A stretch of DNA of 64,000 bases from Methylopila sp. Yamaguchi (GTDB lineage: Bacteria; Pseudomonadota; Alphaproteobacteria; Rhizobiales; Methylopilaceae): positions 186,001 through 250,000 of the forward strand of contig NZ_BAUX01000001.1 of NCBI RefSeq assembly GCF_002897035.1. Direction: 5' to 3'. Position 1 is the first letter of the stretch. Every line of letters begins with the position of its first letter. The translations under genes were made by a program, and so were the position numbers. Shown in pieces: positions 1 to 9,311 of this stretch. The notes beneath the pieces are model-generated. The model worked only from the letters and a program-made list of their open reading frames with translations. It was not told the origin of the DNA and ran no database searches.

Positions 1-2
1 TC

Positions 3-685
<683 letters not shown>

Positions 686-689
<4 letters not shown>

Positions 690-1459
690 CCAGCTCCGTG
701 AACCTGCGCGCCGTCGGAGCCATCTACAAGTTTGAGATGGCCCGCGCGCTCCGCACGATCATGCAGAGCGTGATCTCGCCGGTGATCTCCACCTCGCTCT
801 ATTTCGTGGTGTTTGGCGCGGCCATCGGCCAGCGCATGCAGGAGATCGACGGCGTCCCTTATGGGACCTTCATCGTGCCGGGCCTGGTCATGCTGTCGCT
901 GCTGACGCAGAGCATCGCCAACGCCTCGTTCGGCATCTATTTTCCGCGCTTCGCCGGCACGATCTACGAGGTCCTTTCGGCGCCCGTGTCCTACCTCGAG
1001 ATCGTCGTCGCCTACGTCGGCGCGGCGGCGACCAAGTCGATCGTGATCGGCCTGATCATCCTCGCCACCGCCTCGCTGTTCACGCCGCTCACCGTCGAGC
1101 ATCCGGTCCTGATGGTGACCTTCCTGCTGCTGACGGCGGTCACCTTCAGCCTGTTCGGCTTCATCATCGGCGTCTGGGCGGATGGGTTCGAGCAGCTGCA
1201 GATCATCCCGCTGCTCGTGATCACGCCCCTCACCTTCCTCGGCGGCAGCTTCTACTCCATCGACATGCTGCCGCCGTTCTGGCGGGCGGTGAGCCTGTTC
1301 AACCCCGTGGTCTATCTTGTCAGCGGCTTCCGCTGGAGCTTCACCGGGAAGGCCGACGTCCACATCGGCGTAAGCCTCGCGATGACGGCGGTGTTCCTGC
1401 TGGCCTGCCTCGTGGCGATTCGCTGGATCTTCAAAACGGGATACCGGCTGAAGGCGTGA
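686..1459 (+). CDS. ABC-2 type exporter, permease subunit
   Basis: A 257-residue inner-membrane permease of the ABC-2 (YadH/NodJ/DrrB) family. It has about six hydrophobic segments, with the first after a short cytoplasmic N-terminus (residues about 25-55), and the family-typical re-entrant C-terminal part with [10 protein letters not shown] followed by a proline and a long helix. The start ATG overlaps the ATPase stop by four bases, so the two proteins are almost certainly co-translated and form one transporter. Substrate unknown. Confidence 0.92.
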
Positions 1460-1490
1460 GGGGCGCGCGTCCCGATCGCAACAAGCCTAA

Positions 1491-1601
1491 AGCGTCGTTC
1501 CGGGCGAAGTCCCGGAACCCATCACCCCGCCGTTTAAGCTTTCCCGACACGGCGGGGTGATGGGTTCCGGAATTCCGCTTCGCTGCAGCCGGAACGACGC
1601 T
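1491..1601. repeat. Nested palindromic intergenic repeat
   Basis: Two nested inverted repeats fill the gap between convergent genes. The outer arms are 1491-1503 and 1589-1601 (13 bases, perfect). The inner arms are 1512-1531 and 1551-1570 (20 bases, perfect). The transcript would fold into one long interrupted hairpin. This matches the dispersed palindromic elements common between Hyphomicrobiales genes and may serve as a bidirectional transcription stop; there is no clear T-run. Confidence 0.8.
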
Positions 1602-1626
1602 CTCGCGCGCCTAGCCTGCAACCTGC

Positions 1627-2079
1627 TCAGTCCGCCGGCTTGACCTTCAGCGTCGAGCCCTCGGCCGCCATCACCCGCACCCGCGCGCCGGCGGGCAGGT
1701 CCGGTCCGGTCGCCCGCCAGACGGTGTCGTCGATCCGCACGCGCCCCGCGCCATCGACGAGCGGCTCGTCGAGCGACAGCACCCGCCCGACGCAGGCGTG
1801 CGCGCGCCGGTTCAGGAGCGGCCGGTCGCTGACGGCGGCGTTGTCGCGGCGGCCGAAGAACCACCAGCCCACCGCGGCTGCGAGGCCGAGCACGGCGAAG
1901 GCCAGCACCTCGGTCTGCCAGCCGGGATCGACGACGAAGGCGAGCGCGCCGACGACGACCGCCGCGAGCCCCAGCCACAGCAGCACGGTTCCGGGCGCGA
2001 CGAGTTCGATCGCGAGCAGCGCCACTCCCAGCGCCACCCAGCGCCATGGCCCGAGGCCGCCGATGAGTTCGACCAGCAC
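1627..2079 (-). CDS. NfeD family membrane protein
   Basis: A short NfeD-like protein of 150 residues: two to three hydrophobic segments in the first 80 residues (WVALGVALLAIELVAPGTVL and onwards), then a soluble OB-fold-like C-terminal domain containing RVRIDDTVWRA and a GARVRV strand. NfeD proteins partner SPFH/stomatin scaffold proteins in the membrane. The SPFH gene lies four bases upstream on the same strand, which supports the assignment. There is no ClpP-type protease domain, so this is the short form. Confidence 0.88.
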   Translation of the reverse strand: MLVELIGGLGPWRWVALGVALLAIELVAPGTVLLWLGLAAVVVGALAFVVDPGWQTEVLAFAVLGLAAAVGWWFFGRRDNAAVSDRPLLNRRAHACVGRVLSLDEPLVDGAGRVRIDDTVWRATGPDLPAGARVRVMAAEGSTLKVKPAD

Positions 2080-2083
2080 CGCC

Positions 2084-3055
2084 TCAGCCTCCCGACGCCG
2101 GAGACGGGCCGACGTTCGGCACCGAGCCGCGCCGGGACCCGGAGGTCCGGGCGGCTGGCGTCGCGCCGCCGTCGCTCCCGAAGGTGTCGCGCGCGATCTC
2201 CGCGATCCCGGCGAGCGAGCCGATCAGCGCCGTCGCCTCATAGGGCACGACCAGCGTCTTCTGGTTCGGCGAGGTCGCGAGCGCCTTCATGGCGTCCACG
2301 TACTTCTCTGCGATGAAGTAGTTGAGCGCCGCCATGTCGCCGCGCGAGACCGCCTCGCTGACCAGCGACGTCGCCCGCGCCTCGGCCTCGGCCTGCCGCT
2401 CGCGCGCTTCGGCGTCGCGGAAGGCGGCCTCCCTGCGGCCCTCGGCCTCCAGGATCTGCGCCTGCTTCGCGCCCTCCGCCACAAGGATCGAGGCGCGTTT
2501 CTCGCGCTCGGCCTTCATCTGCCGGCCCATGGCCGCGACGAGGTCCGCCGGCGGGGTGATGTCCTTGATCTCGATGCGGGTGACCTTCACGCCCCAGGGC
2601 CCGGCGGCGGCGTCCACCACGTGCAGCAGCTTGACGTTGATCTCGTCGCGCTGGGACAGGATGTGGTCGAGGTCCATGGAGCCCAGCACCGAGCGGATGT
2701 TGGTCATGGTCAGCGCCATCATCGCGCGCTCGAGGCTCGTCACCTCGTAGGAGGCCTGGGCCGCGTCGATCACCTGATAGAAGGCTACGCCGTCCACCGT
2801 CACGCTGGCGTTGTCGCGGCTGATGACCTCCTGGCTCGGGATGTCCAGCACCTGCTCCATCATGTTCACCTTGCGCCCGATCTGGTCGATGAACGGCACG
2901 ATGATGGTCAGGCCGGGATCCAGCGTCCTCGTGTACTTCTGGAAGCGCTCGACGGTGTAGTTGAAGCCCTGAGGGACCGTCTTCACGCCGGCGAAGATGA
3001 CGAAGATGATCAGCAGCGCCGCCGCGATCGCGACGATGTCGAAGCCGGACAGCAT
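2084..3055 (-). CDS. SPFH (band 7/stomatin-like) membrane scaffold protein
   Basis: Encodes about 323 residues: one N-terminal membrane helix ([19 protein letters not shown]), then an SPFH domain recognisable by [29 protein letters not shown] and [11 protein letters not shown], then an alanine/glutamate-rich coiled coil (about residues 190-270) typical of QmcA/stomatin-like proteins. These form oligomeric assemblies in membrane microdomains. I placed the start at 3055, because it opens directly on the membrane helix and follows a G-rich ribosome site; the frame stays open upstream to 3244, but that part is low-complexity and arginine-rich. The NfeD partner gene follows immediately. Confidence 0.9.
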   Translation of the reverse strand: MLSGFDIVAIAAALLIIFVIFAGVKTVPQGFNYTVERFQKYTRTLDPGLTIIVPFIDQIGRKVNMMEQVLDIPSQEVISRDNASVTVDGVAFYQVIDAAQASYEVTSLERAMMALTMTNIRSVLGSMDLDHILSQRDEINVKLLHVVDAAAGPWGVKVTRIEIKDITPPADLVAAMGRQMKAEREKRASILVAEGAKQAQILEAEGRREAAFRDAEARERQAEAEARATSLVSEAVSRGDMAALNYFIAEKYVDAMKALATSPNQKTLVVPYEATALIGSLAGIAEIARDTFGSDGGATPAARTSGSRRGSVPNVGPSPASGG

Positions 3056-3158
3056 GAACGAGACCCCCCCTTTGGCGGGGGCCATGAGGCGCCAAAGGCC
3101 TTGGGAACGCAAGCCGCTGGGCCGGCGGCGCTTCTCCGGCGGCGGGACCCCTGCGACG

Positions 3159-3189
3159 CTTGAAAGCCGCGCGTCCCGCGCCCACCTTA
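3159..3189 (+). promoter_or_regulatory. Sigma-32-like heat-shock promoter (candidate)
   Basis: CTTGAAA at 3159-3165, a 15-base spacer and CCCACCTTA at 3181-3189 resemble the RpoH-type consensus. It lies about 80 bases before the small heat-shock gene. The -35 match is perfect and the -10 is partial, so this is a candidate only. Confidence 0.4.
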
Positions 3190-3270
3190 ACGATCGGCCG
3201 GAACCACCGGCCTTCGGAGCGCTTTGTTTACGAGGCTCCGTCAAAGTCGCTTATGCGAAGGACTTTGAAC

Positions 3271-3726
3271 ATGTCGCGTATGACGAGTTTTCAGAGCCCG
3301 TTTCTGCTCGGGTTCGACGGCCTTGAGCGCGCGCTGGATCGCGTGGCGAAGAGCGCCGACGGCTATCCGCCGTACAACATCGAACGGGTGGGCCCGTCCA
3401 TCGACGGGCCGGAACGGCTCCGCATCACGCTCGCCGTCGCAGGCTTCCAGCCCGAACAGCTGGAGGTCACGATCGAGAAGAACGAACTGGTGATCCGCGG
3501 CCGGCCGCCAGCCGAGCGCGAGGACCGCGTCTACCTCCACAGAGGGATCGCGGCCCGTCAGTTCGTGCGAGCCTTTCTGCTCGCCGAAGGCATGGAGGTT
3601 CTCGGCGCCGATCTTGCGACGGGACTTCTGGTCGTCGATCTCGTTCGTCCAGAGCCGAAGCGCGAAGTTCAACGTATCGCCATCGCGTCGCGCGACGAAA
3701 GCAGCCGCTTAGCGGAGAAGGAGTGA
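3271..3726 (+). CDS. Small heat-shock protein, Hsp20/alpha-crystallin family
   Basis: An ATP-independent holdase that binds unfolding proteins. It has 151 residues; the alpha-crystallin domain spans about residues 30-130 and contains YNIERVGPSIDGPERLRITL, VAGFQPEQLEV and LVIRGR, which match the IbpA-type pattern. The start at 3271 begins the usual short N-terminal arm (MSRMTSFQSPFLLGFDGLER) and follows an AAGGA site; an in-frame ATG at 3253 is an alternative. A heat-shock-like promoter lies upstream, and a DUF1150 gene follows after three bases, a pairing standard in Hyphomicrobiales. Confidence 0.93.
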   Translation: MSRMTSFQSPFLLGFDGLERALDRVAKSADGYPPYNIERVGPSIDGPERLRITLAVAGFQPEQLEVTIEKNELVIRGRPPAEREDRVYLHRGIAARQFVRAFLLAEGMEVLGADLATGLLVVDLVRPEPKREVQRIAIASRDESSRLAEKE

Positions 3727-3729
3727 GTC

Positions 3730-3996
3730 ATGATCCGGGAAAACGCTTCGGTCCGTCGGGGTCCCCTGAGCTCGGCCGAATTTGCGGCCGTCGGCGACGG
3801 CCACATCGCTTACGTCAAGCCGATCCTCTCCGAGGAGCTCAACGCCCTGTTTCCGGAAGCCCCGGAGCTTGAGCCGGGCCTGAAGCTGTTCGCGCTGCTC
3901 GGCGCCAACGGGCAGCCGATCGTTGTCGCCGACAGCCGCGAAGCGCTGTTCGAAAGCGCCCGCGAGCACGAACTCGTCACCGTCAGCGTGCACTGA
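3730..3996 (+). CDS. DUF1150 family protein
   Basis: An 88-residue protein recognisable as DUF1150 by the central block with HIAYVKPI followed later by LFALLGANGQPIVVADSRE. The family is small, cytosolic and of unknown function, and is very often encoded directly after an Hsp20 gene in Alphaproteobacteria, as here. It is probably part of the same heat-induced transcript. No catalytic motif is visible. Confidence 0.85.
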   Translation: MIRENASVRRGPLSSAEFAAVGDGHIAYVKPILSEELNALFPEAPELEPGLKLFALLGANGQPIVVADSREALFESAREHELVTVSVH

Positions 3997-4020
3997 GATC
4001 AGCCGCGAGCGATGCAGAAC

Positions 4021-4047
4021 GGGACGCCGCGTACCTCGGGGCGTCCC
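4021..4047 (+). terminator. Hairpin after the Hsp20/DUF1150 pair
   Basis: GGGACGCC at 4021-4028 pairs with GGCGTCCC at 4040-4047, 25 bases after the DUF1150 stop. There is no T-run, so it may be a weak terminator or an RNA-stabilising hairpin. Confidence 0.45.
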
Positions 4048-4088
4048 GCGCCTGCGTGACGCCGGCGTCCGCCTGTAAACTAAGCAGG

Positions 4089-4553
4089 CTACGCCGCGTT
4101 TGAGGCGATCGGCTGGGTGAGCACGGCGTGCAGCGCCGTGGCGTCACGGGAGGCGCGGAGCTTCTGCGCGGTCGCGGGATCGCGCAGCACCCGTGCGACC
4201 CGCGCGAGCGCCTTCAGATGGTCCGCCCCCGCGGTCTCCGGCGCGAGCAGAAGGAAAGCGAGGTCGACCGGCTCGCCGTCCAGCGCGTCGAAGTCGATCG
4301 GACGGTCCAGCCGCGCGAACAGGCCGAACAGCCGGTCGAACTTCGGCAGCTTGCCGTGCGGGATCGCGATGCCGGCCCCCACGCCCGTGGAGCCCAGCCG
4401 CTCCCGCTGCAGCAGCGTCTCGAACACGTCGCGCTCCGGCAAGCCCGTGAGCTCCGCGGCGCGGGCCGCAAGCTCCTGGATGGCCTGCTTTTTCGAATTC
4501 ACTTTGAGCGCCGGTAATATCGCGTTCTGCGCGACGAGGTCGGCTAGGGGCAT
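4089..4553 (-). CDS. ptsN: Nitrogen-related PTS enzyme IIA (PtsN)
   Basis: An EIIA-Ntr protein of 154 residues, the terminal phosphate acceptor of the nitrogen PTS. Its phosphorylation state tunes potassium and nitrogen metabolism by protein binding rather than sugar transport. The fold signature includes RERLGSTGVGAGIAIPHGK, where the histidine of IPHGK is the phosphorylated residue, and FARLDRPIDFDALDGEPVDL. It closes the conserved rpoN-hpf-ptsN cluster, lying 78 bases after hpf. Confidence 0.96.
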   Translation of the reverse strand: MPLADLVAQNAILPALKVNSKKQAIQELAARAAELTGLPERDVFETLLQRERLGSTGVGAGIAIPHGKLPKFDRLFGLFARLDRPIDFDALDGEPVDLAFLLLAPETAGADHLKALARVARVLRDPATAQKLRASRDATALHAVLTQPIASNAA

Positions 4554-4631
4554 CTGACGTCGAAACCTCGGCTGCGCGGCCCGCAGCGACGCATGGGGAA
4601 CTCGCCCACACGCCGCGACCGCGGCTCGAAT

Positions 4632-5213
4632 TTAGTGGCCGTCCGCGCCGCCAACCGGGGGCGGGTCAATCCAGCCGACGTTACCGTCAGCACGGCGATA
4701 CACCATATTGATGCGGCCGTGAACCGCATGCCGGAAAACCACCACAGGCGCGCCGGTCAGATCGAGCTCCATCACCGCGAAACCCACCGTCATGCGGCGC
4801 AGCTTCGTGGTCGTCTCCGCCACGATGACCGGGCTCCAGCCGTCGTCCTCGAGATCGGTGTCGTCCGTCGGGGTCTCGAACACGACGTAGGGCGCGCTGT
4901 CGTTCGAATCGGCGTCGGCGTGGTGGTCCTTGAGGCGGGCCTTGTACCGCTTCAGGCGGCGCTCGATGCGGGCCGCGGCCTGGTCGAAGCTCGCGTAGGC
5001 GTCCGCGGCCGCGCCGGCGGACTGCAGAACGATCCCGCTGTCAAGATGCAGCGAGCACTCGGTGCGGAACCCGGAGCCGTCCTTGGCGACGGTGACGTGG
5101 CCCGAGAAGCCGCCATCAAAATACTTCGACATCGCGCCAGAAATACGATCCTGAACTTGCTCTCGAAGGGCCTCTCCAAGATCGAGGTTCTTTCCGGAAA
5201 CGCGCAACGACAT
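4632..5213 (-). CDS. hpf: Ribosome hibernation promoting factor, long form
   Basis: Dimerises 70S ribosomes into inactive 100S particles in stationary phase. At 193 residues it is the long form: an N-terminal RaiA-like domain (MSLRVSGKNLDLGEALREQV to about residue 105, with RRLKRYKARLKDHH), an acidic linker, and the C-terminal dimerisation domain (about 130-185, containing KLRRMTVGFAVMELDLTG). It lies between rpoN and ptsN, the standard alphaproteobacterial position. Confidence 0.95.
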   Translation of the reverse strand: MSLRVSGKNLDLGEALREQVQDRISGAMSKYFDGGFSGHVTVAKDGSGFRTECSLHLDSGIVLQSAGAAADAYASFDQAAARIERRLKRYKARLKDHHADADSNDSAPYVVFETPTDDTDLEDDGWSPVIVAETTTKLRRMTVGFAVMELDLTGAPVVVFRHAVHGRINMVYRRADGNVGWIDPPPVGGADGH

Positions 5214-5406
5214 GGATTTCGCTCCACGACTGACGACAGGAGGTCGGTCGGACGTCCGAACACTGCCTTCAACGCCGCCAAAACCGCGCCGCCGAACGCA
5301 CCGTCGTCGCCCTCCTTTTAAGACCTAAGAGCCGCCCATATCGAAGTCAATCGGCCCTTCGGCGCGATCATTTTTCCGCTAATGCCTTGAAAAACTTATC
5401 GGAACT

Positions 5407-6954
5407 CTATTGGGCCGAGGCGTTGCGGCTCGACGTCTTCTCGCGCCTGCGCTGCACCGACGACGGAATGCGCAGGCTCTCGCGGTACTTGGCGACGGTG
5501 CGCCGGGCGATCTCGACGCCGCCGTCGTGCAGCCGCTTCACGATCGTGTCGTCGGACAGCACGTCGTCCGGACTCTCGGCGTCGATCATCGTGCGGATGC
5601 GATGCCGCACCGCTTCCGCCGAATGCGCGTCGCCGCCGTCCGCGCTCGCGATGGAGGCGGTGAAGAAGTACTTCAGCTCGAACACGCCGCGCGGCGTCGC
5701 CATGTACTTGTTGGCCGTCACCCGCGACACGGTCGACTCGTGCATGCCGATGGCGTCCGCGATCGTGCGCAGGTTGAGCGGCCGGAGATGCGCGACGCCG
5801 TGGACGAGGAAGCCGTCCTGCTGGCGCACGATCTCGGTCGCGACCTTGAGAATGGTCCGCGCCCGCTGCTCCAGGCTGCGCGTCAGCCAGTTCGCCGTCT
5901 GCAGGCACTCGGTCAGGAAGGTCTTCTCCCCCTCGTCCTTCGCGACCCGGACGACCTTGGCGTAATAGGCCTGGTTGACGAGCACGCGCGGCAGGCTGTC
6001 GGCGACCAGCTCCACCAGCCAGGCGCCGTCCGGGCCGAGCCGCACCAGCACGTCCGGGCTGACCGACAGCACCACCTCGCCGCCGAACCCGCGCCCCGGC
6101 TTGGGCTCGAGCCGCTTCAGTTCGGCCAGCATGTCGGCGAGGTCTTCCTCGTCGACGCCGCACAGGCGACGCAACGCCGTGAAGTCGCGGCGCGCGACAA
6201 GCTCGAGGTTTTCGATGAGCGCCTGCATGGCCGGATCGTAGCGGTCGCGCTCCCGCAGCTGGATCGCGAGGCACTCCGCGAGCGTGCGCGCGCCGACGCC
6301 GCTCGGCTCGAAGGTCTGGATGACGCGCAGCACGCGCTCGACCGCTTCCAGCGAAGCGCCGAGGCGCTCGGCGATCGACTCGATCGGCTCGCGGATGTAG
6401 CCGGCGTCGTCGACGAGGTCGATCAGGTGCAGGCCGATGGCGCGCTCGACGGTCGACGACACGGCGAGCGCGAGCTGGCGCTCGAGGTGATCGGCCAGCG
6501 TCGGGCGATCGGCCACGAAGGCCTCGAGGTCGGCGCCCTCGCCCGAACTTGCGGACCCCGGACCCATCGACGACCAGTCGCCGGCCTCGGGCGGCGTCTC
6601 CGCCGGCGTCCGGACCGCCTCCGGGGGAGCGTCGTCGGGGAAGACGTTGCCGAAGTCGGTGTCGAGCGGCTGCTCGGGCTCTGATCGGGAGCCGGCGCCG
6701 CCGTCCTCGCTCCAATCGTCGGGGCTTTTCGCGCCCTCGAAGGCCTCCTCGAGGCGGCGCTCCTGCGCCTCGTCCGGCCGGTCGTCGACCCGCTCCTCCT
6801 GCCGCTCCAGGAGCGGATTCTGCTCGAGTTCGTTCTCCACGTAGGTGGCGAGGTCGAGGCTCGACAGCTGCAGCAGCTTGATGGCCTGCATAAGCTGCGG
6901 CGTCATCACCAGCGACTGTGATTGGCGCAGAAGCAGCTTAGGGGTCAGGGCCAT
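5407..6954 (-). CDS. rpoN: RNA polymerase sigma-54 factor
   Basis: Sigma-54 directs polymerase to -24/-12 promoters and needs an activator ATPase. The predicted protein has 515 residues. Region I opens with MALTPKLLLRQSQSLVMTPQ; an acidic region II lies at about 50-130; the core-binding region follows; and the C-terminus carries the RpoN box ARRTVAKYRE that reads the -24 element. The start at 6954 gives the canonical N-terminus; upstream in-frame sequence to 7005 has no family similarity. It belongs to the lpt-rpoN-hpf-ptsN cluster. Confidence 0.97.
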   Translation of the reverse strand: MALTPKLLLRQSQSLVMTPQLMQAIKLLQLSSLDLATYVENELEQNPLLERQEERVDDRPDEAQERRLEEAFEGAKSPDDWSEDGGAGSRSEPEQPLDTDFGNVFPDDAPPEAVRTPAETPPEAGDWSSMGPGSASSGEGADLEAFVADRPTLADHLERQLALAVSSTVERAIGLHLIDLVDDAGYIREPIESIAERLGASLEAVERVLRVIQTFEPSGVGARTLAECLAIQLRERDRYDPAMQALIENLELVARRDFTALRRLCGVDEEDLADMLAELKRLEPKPGRGFGGEVVLSVSPDVLVRLGPDGAWLVELVADSLPRVLVNQAYYAKVVRVAKDEGEKTFLTECLQTANWLTRSLEQRARTILKVATEIVRQQDGFLVHGVAHLRPLNLRTIADAIGMHESTVSRVTANKYMATPRGVFELKYFFTASIASADGGDAHSAEAVRHRIRTMIDAESPDDVLSDDTIVKRLHDGGVEIARRTVAKYRESLRIPSSVQRRREKTSSRNASAQ

Positions 6955-7145
6955 GAGTGCGGACGCTCGGACGGCTGAGGCGGCGCGGCCCCGGCCGTCG
7001 CGCACTCGTCAGCGGCGGCCAGTCCGCGTCGTCGACACGGGAACAGGACGGGCGCGAAACGCCCGCCGAGCCGATCGTCTGCGACTTCGACCCTCGCCGC
7101 AAGGCGTGTGGGCCGATTCTTGCATAACGAACCGCTTCGCCGTTC

Positions 7146-7967
7146 TTAAAGCCGAAACTCTTCGCCGAGGTAAAGCCGCCGGACGTCCGGATGAGACACG
7201 ATCTCGTCGGGCGTTCCCTCCATCAGCACGCGCCCCGCGTGGATGATGTAGGCGCGATCGATCAGCCCCAGCGTCTCGCGGACATTGTGGTCCGTGATCA
7301 GCACGCCGATGCCGCGGTTGGTGAGGTGCCGCACCAGCGCCTGAATGTCGCCCACGGCGATCGGATCGATGCCTGCGAACGGCTCGTCGAGCAGCATGAA
7401 GCTCGGCCGGCTCGCGAGCGCCCGGGCGATCTCGACGCGGCGGCGCTCGCCGCCGGACAGCGCGATCGACGGCGACTTGCGCAGCCGCGCGACGCCGAAC
7501 TCGTCCAGCAGCGCCTCGAGGTCGTGCTCGCGCCGCTTCCGATCGGGCTCCACGACCTCGAGCACCGCGCGGATGTTGTCTTCGACCGACAGGCCGCGAA
7601 AGATCGAGGCCTCCTGCGGGAGGTAGCCGACCCCGAGCCGCGCCCGACGGTACATCGGCAGGCGCGTCACGTCGTTGCCGTCGAGTTCGATCCGGCCGCG
7701 GTCGGCCGGAACGAGACCCGTGATCATGTAGAACACCGTGGTCTTGCCGGCGCCGTTGGGCCCGAGCAGGCCGACGGCCTCGCCGCGCCGCACGGAGAGG
7801 CCGACGTCGTGGACGACTGCGCGGGAGCCGTAGCTCTTGGCGAGCCCGCGCGCGACCAGCGCGCCTTCGGCGACGTCCGCGGTTTCGAAGTCATGACCGT
7901 CCGCCGCCGGCGAGTACGCGGCCTCAGGCTGCCGCCGGCCGGCGGCGAAACGCGACATCGGGTTCAC
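7146..7967 (-). CDS. lptB: LPS export ABC transporter ATPase LptB
   Basis: Cytoplasmic ATPase that drives LPS extraction from the inner membrane. Visible are Walker A (GPNGAGKTT), signature (LSGGERRRVEIARAL), Walker B (MLLDEPFAGIDP) and the H-loop (ITDHNVRET), with the LptB-typical DRAYIIHAGRVL near the end. It has a 35-residue N-terminal extension rich in polar residues, longer than in E. coli. I kept the GTG start at 7967 because an AAGGAG lies six bases ahead; ATG at 7958 would be too far from it. lptA ends 10 bases upstream. Confidence 0.96.
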   Translation of the reverse strand: MNPMSRFAAGRRQPEAAYSPAADGHDFETADVAEGALVARGLAKSYGSRAVVHDVGLSVRRGEAVGLLGPNGAGKTTVFYMITGLVPADRGRIELDGNDVTRLPMYRRARLGVGYLPQEASIFRGLSVEDNIRAVLEVVEPDRKRREHDLEALLDEFGVARLRKSPSIALSGGERRRVEIARALASRPSFMLLDEPFAGIDPIAVGDIQALVRHLTNRGIGVLITDHNVRETLGLIDRAYIIHAGRVLMEGTPDEIVSHPDVRRLYLGEEFRL

Positions 7968-7977
7968 GCGGCGCTCC

Positions 7978-8574
7978 TTAGGGCTGCTGGCGCTGCGCGG
8001 GCTTGAACACGCCCTGCACGCGGCCCCCGCCCGCCGCGCTCTCGATGCGCGACCGCTGGCTCGTCAGATCGACGTGCAGCCGGTCGCCGCGGATCACGTT
8101 GTCGCCTTGGGAGACCACCACGCCGCCCGTCAGCACGACGGTGTTGCTCGGCATGTCGAACACCCCGTGCTGGCCCGTGGCCCTCTGGTTCTTCGAGGTG
8201 ACGACCACATTGCCGTCCGCCTCCAGCCGGCGGATGTCGCGGCCCTGGGGCGCGCTCGGCGTGCCGGTCGGGCCCGAGGTGGCGCCCTGGGTCGGACGCT
8301 GGCCATCCTTGGGCTTCTGAGGAGGCTGATCGTTCGGGCCGTAGTAGTAGATCGTCAGCTCTTTGGACTTCAGGGTCGAATCGCCCTGCACCACCTGAAC
8401 GTTGCCGGAGAACACCGCGGCCTGGTCCTTCTCGCGCACCTCGAGATTGTCCGCCTCGACGTTGACCGGCTCGTTGGAGCGGCCGGAGAACCCTTCGAAC
8501 GCGCTTGTGACGGACTGCGCCGAAGCGACCGCCGGCAGCGCGAGACTTGCGAAGATCGCGAGAACGAAACGCAT
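7978..8574 (-). CDS. lptA: Periplasmic LPS transport protein LptA
   Basis: Forms the periplasmic bridge that carries LPS to the outer membrane. The N-terminus is a signal peptide (MRFVLAIFASLALPAVASAQ), followed by an OstA-type beta-jellyroll with VNVEADNLEVREKDQAAVFS and DGNVVVTSKNQRATGQ. An insertion rich in Pro, Gln and Gly (about residues 90-115) separates the strands. The start at 8574 was chosen because GGAGG sits five bases ahead and the signal peptide begins there. It lies between lptC and lptB. Confidence 0.94.
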   Translation of the reverse strand: MRFVLAIFASLALPAVASAQSVTSAFEGFSGRSNEPVNVEADNLEVREKDQAAVFSGNVQVVQGDSTLKSKELTIYYYGPNDQPPQKPKDGQRPTQGATSGPTGTPSAPQGRDIRRLEADGNVVVTSKNQRATGQHGVFDMPSNTVVLTGGVVVSQGDNVIRGDRLHVDLTSQRSRIESAAGGGRVQGVFKPAQRQQP

Positions 8575-8606
8575 CGGCGCCTCCTTGGGCGTAGTGTTTT
8601 GAGCTT

Positions 8607-9299
8607 TCACGGCGTTTGCGGGGGATTGGCGGGGGAAGCGGCGGCCGCGGCGGATTCCCGACGCAGCGTCAGCTTAACACGGCCGGAGAAGCGCATGCTG
8701 TCGCCGCTGTGCAGGATCTCCATGCGATCCGCGGTGAGCAGCGAACCGCCCATCTTGATGGAGACGGGTTGGTCGGACACGATTCGTCCCGTCTTCAGCT
8801 CCGCCCGGGCGCTGGCGAAGGTCGCGTCGTCGCCCTTGTCGGAGATGGCGCGCACGCTCTGCGTGAGGTCCAGCACCTGCGCCGTAGCGTCGTAGACGCC
8901 GGCGTTGGAGGTGAGCGTCGCCCACCCCTGGTCGGTCATCTCGATTCGCGCGCCGAGGCCGTCGAGCTCGATCCGGTTGGGGCTGGCGACGGTCTGCCGC
9001 GCGGTGCGGGCCGTGACGTCGTAGGCGCGGTCCTGGCCGTTGAAGCCGCGCAGCCGCGGCGCGTCCATCGCCACGGTGGAGCCGCCGACGTCGATGCCGG
9101 CCACGTCCACATGCACCTCGTCGGAGAGCGGCTCGAGCACCGCGGCCGCGCCGGCCGCGACGACGAGCGCCGCCGCGAGCGCCGGCGTGGCGATCCTTAG
9201 CCGCCGCACGAGCCGGCTGTGCCGTTCGGCGCGCCGGAACGCCTCGACCGGAACGGCGCCCGCCGCGGCCATGGCGATGATGGGGGAGGACCTCAGCAC
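8607..9299 (-). CDS. lptC: LPS export protein LptC
   Basis: Single-pass inner-membrane protein that passes LPS from LptB2FG to LptA. It has about 230 residues: a cytoplasmic N-terminus with AFRRAERHSRLVRRLRIA, a membrane helix (ALAAALVVAAGAAAVL) and a periplasmic LptC domain with GYDATAQVLDL-like strands and SVRAISDKGDDATFASARAE. The GTG at 9299 has a GGAA upstream; ATG at 9272 is the alternative. It starts 12 bases after RNase D and is followed by lptA. Confidence 0.9.
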   Translation of the reverse strand: MLRSSPIIAMAAAGAVPVEAFRRAERHSRLVRRLRIATPALAAALVVAAGAAAVLEPLSDEVHVDVAGIDVGGSTVAMDAPRLRGFNGQDRAYDVTARTARQTVASPNRIELDGLGARIEMTDQGWATLTSNAGVYDATAQVLDLTQSVRAISDKGDDATFASARAELKTGRIVSDQPVSIKMGGSLLTADRMEILHSGDSMRFSGRVKLTLRRESAAAAASPANPPQTP

Positions 9300-9311
9300 G
9301 CGGTCGTTCCG

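Noticed and set aside
4952-5321. Frames overlapping the hpf 5' end on both strands
   Set aside because: hpf has full-length family similarity; these are shadows.
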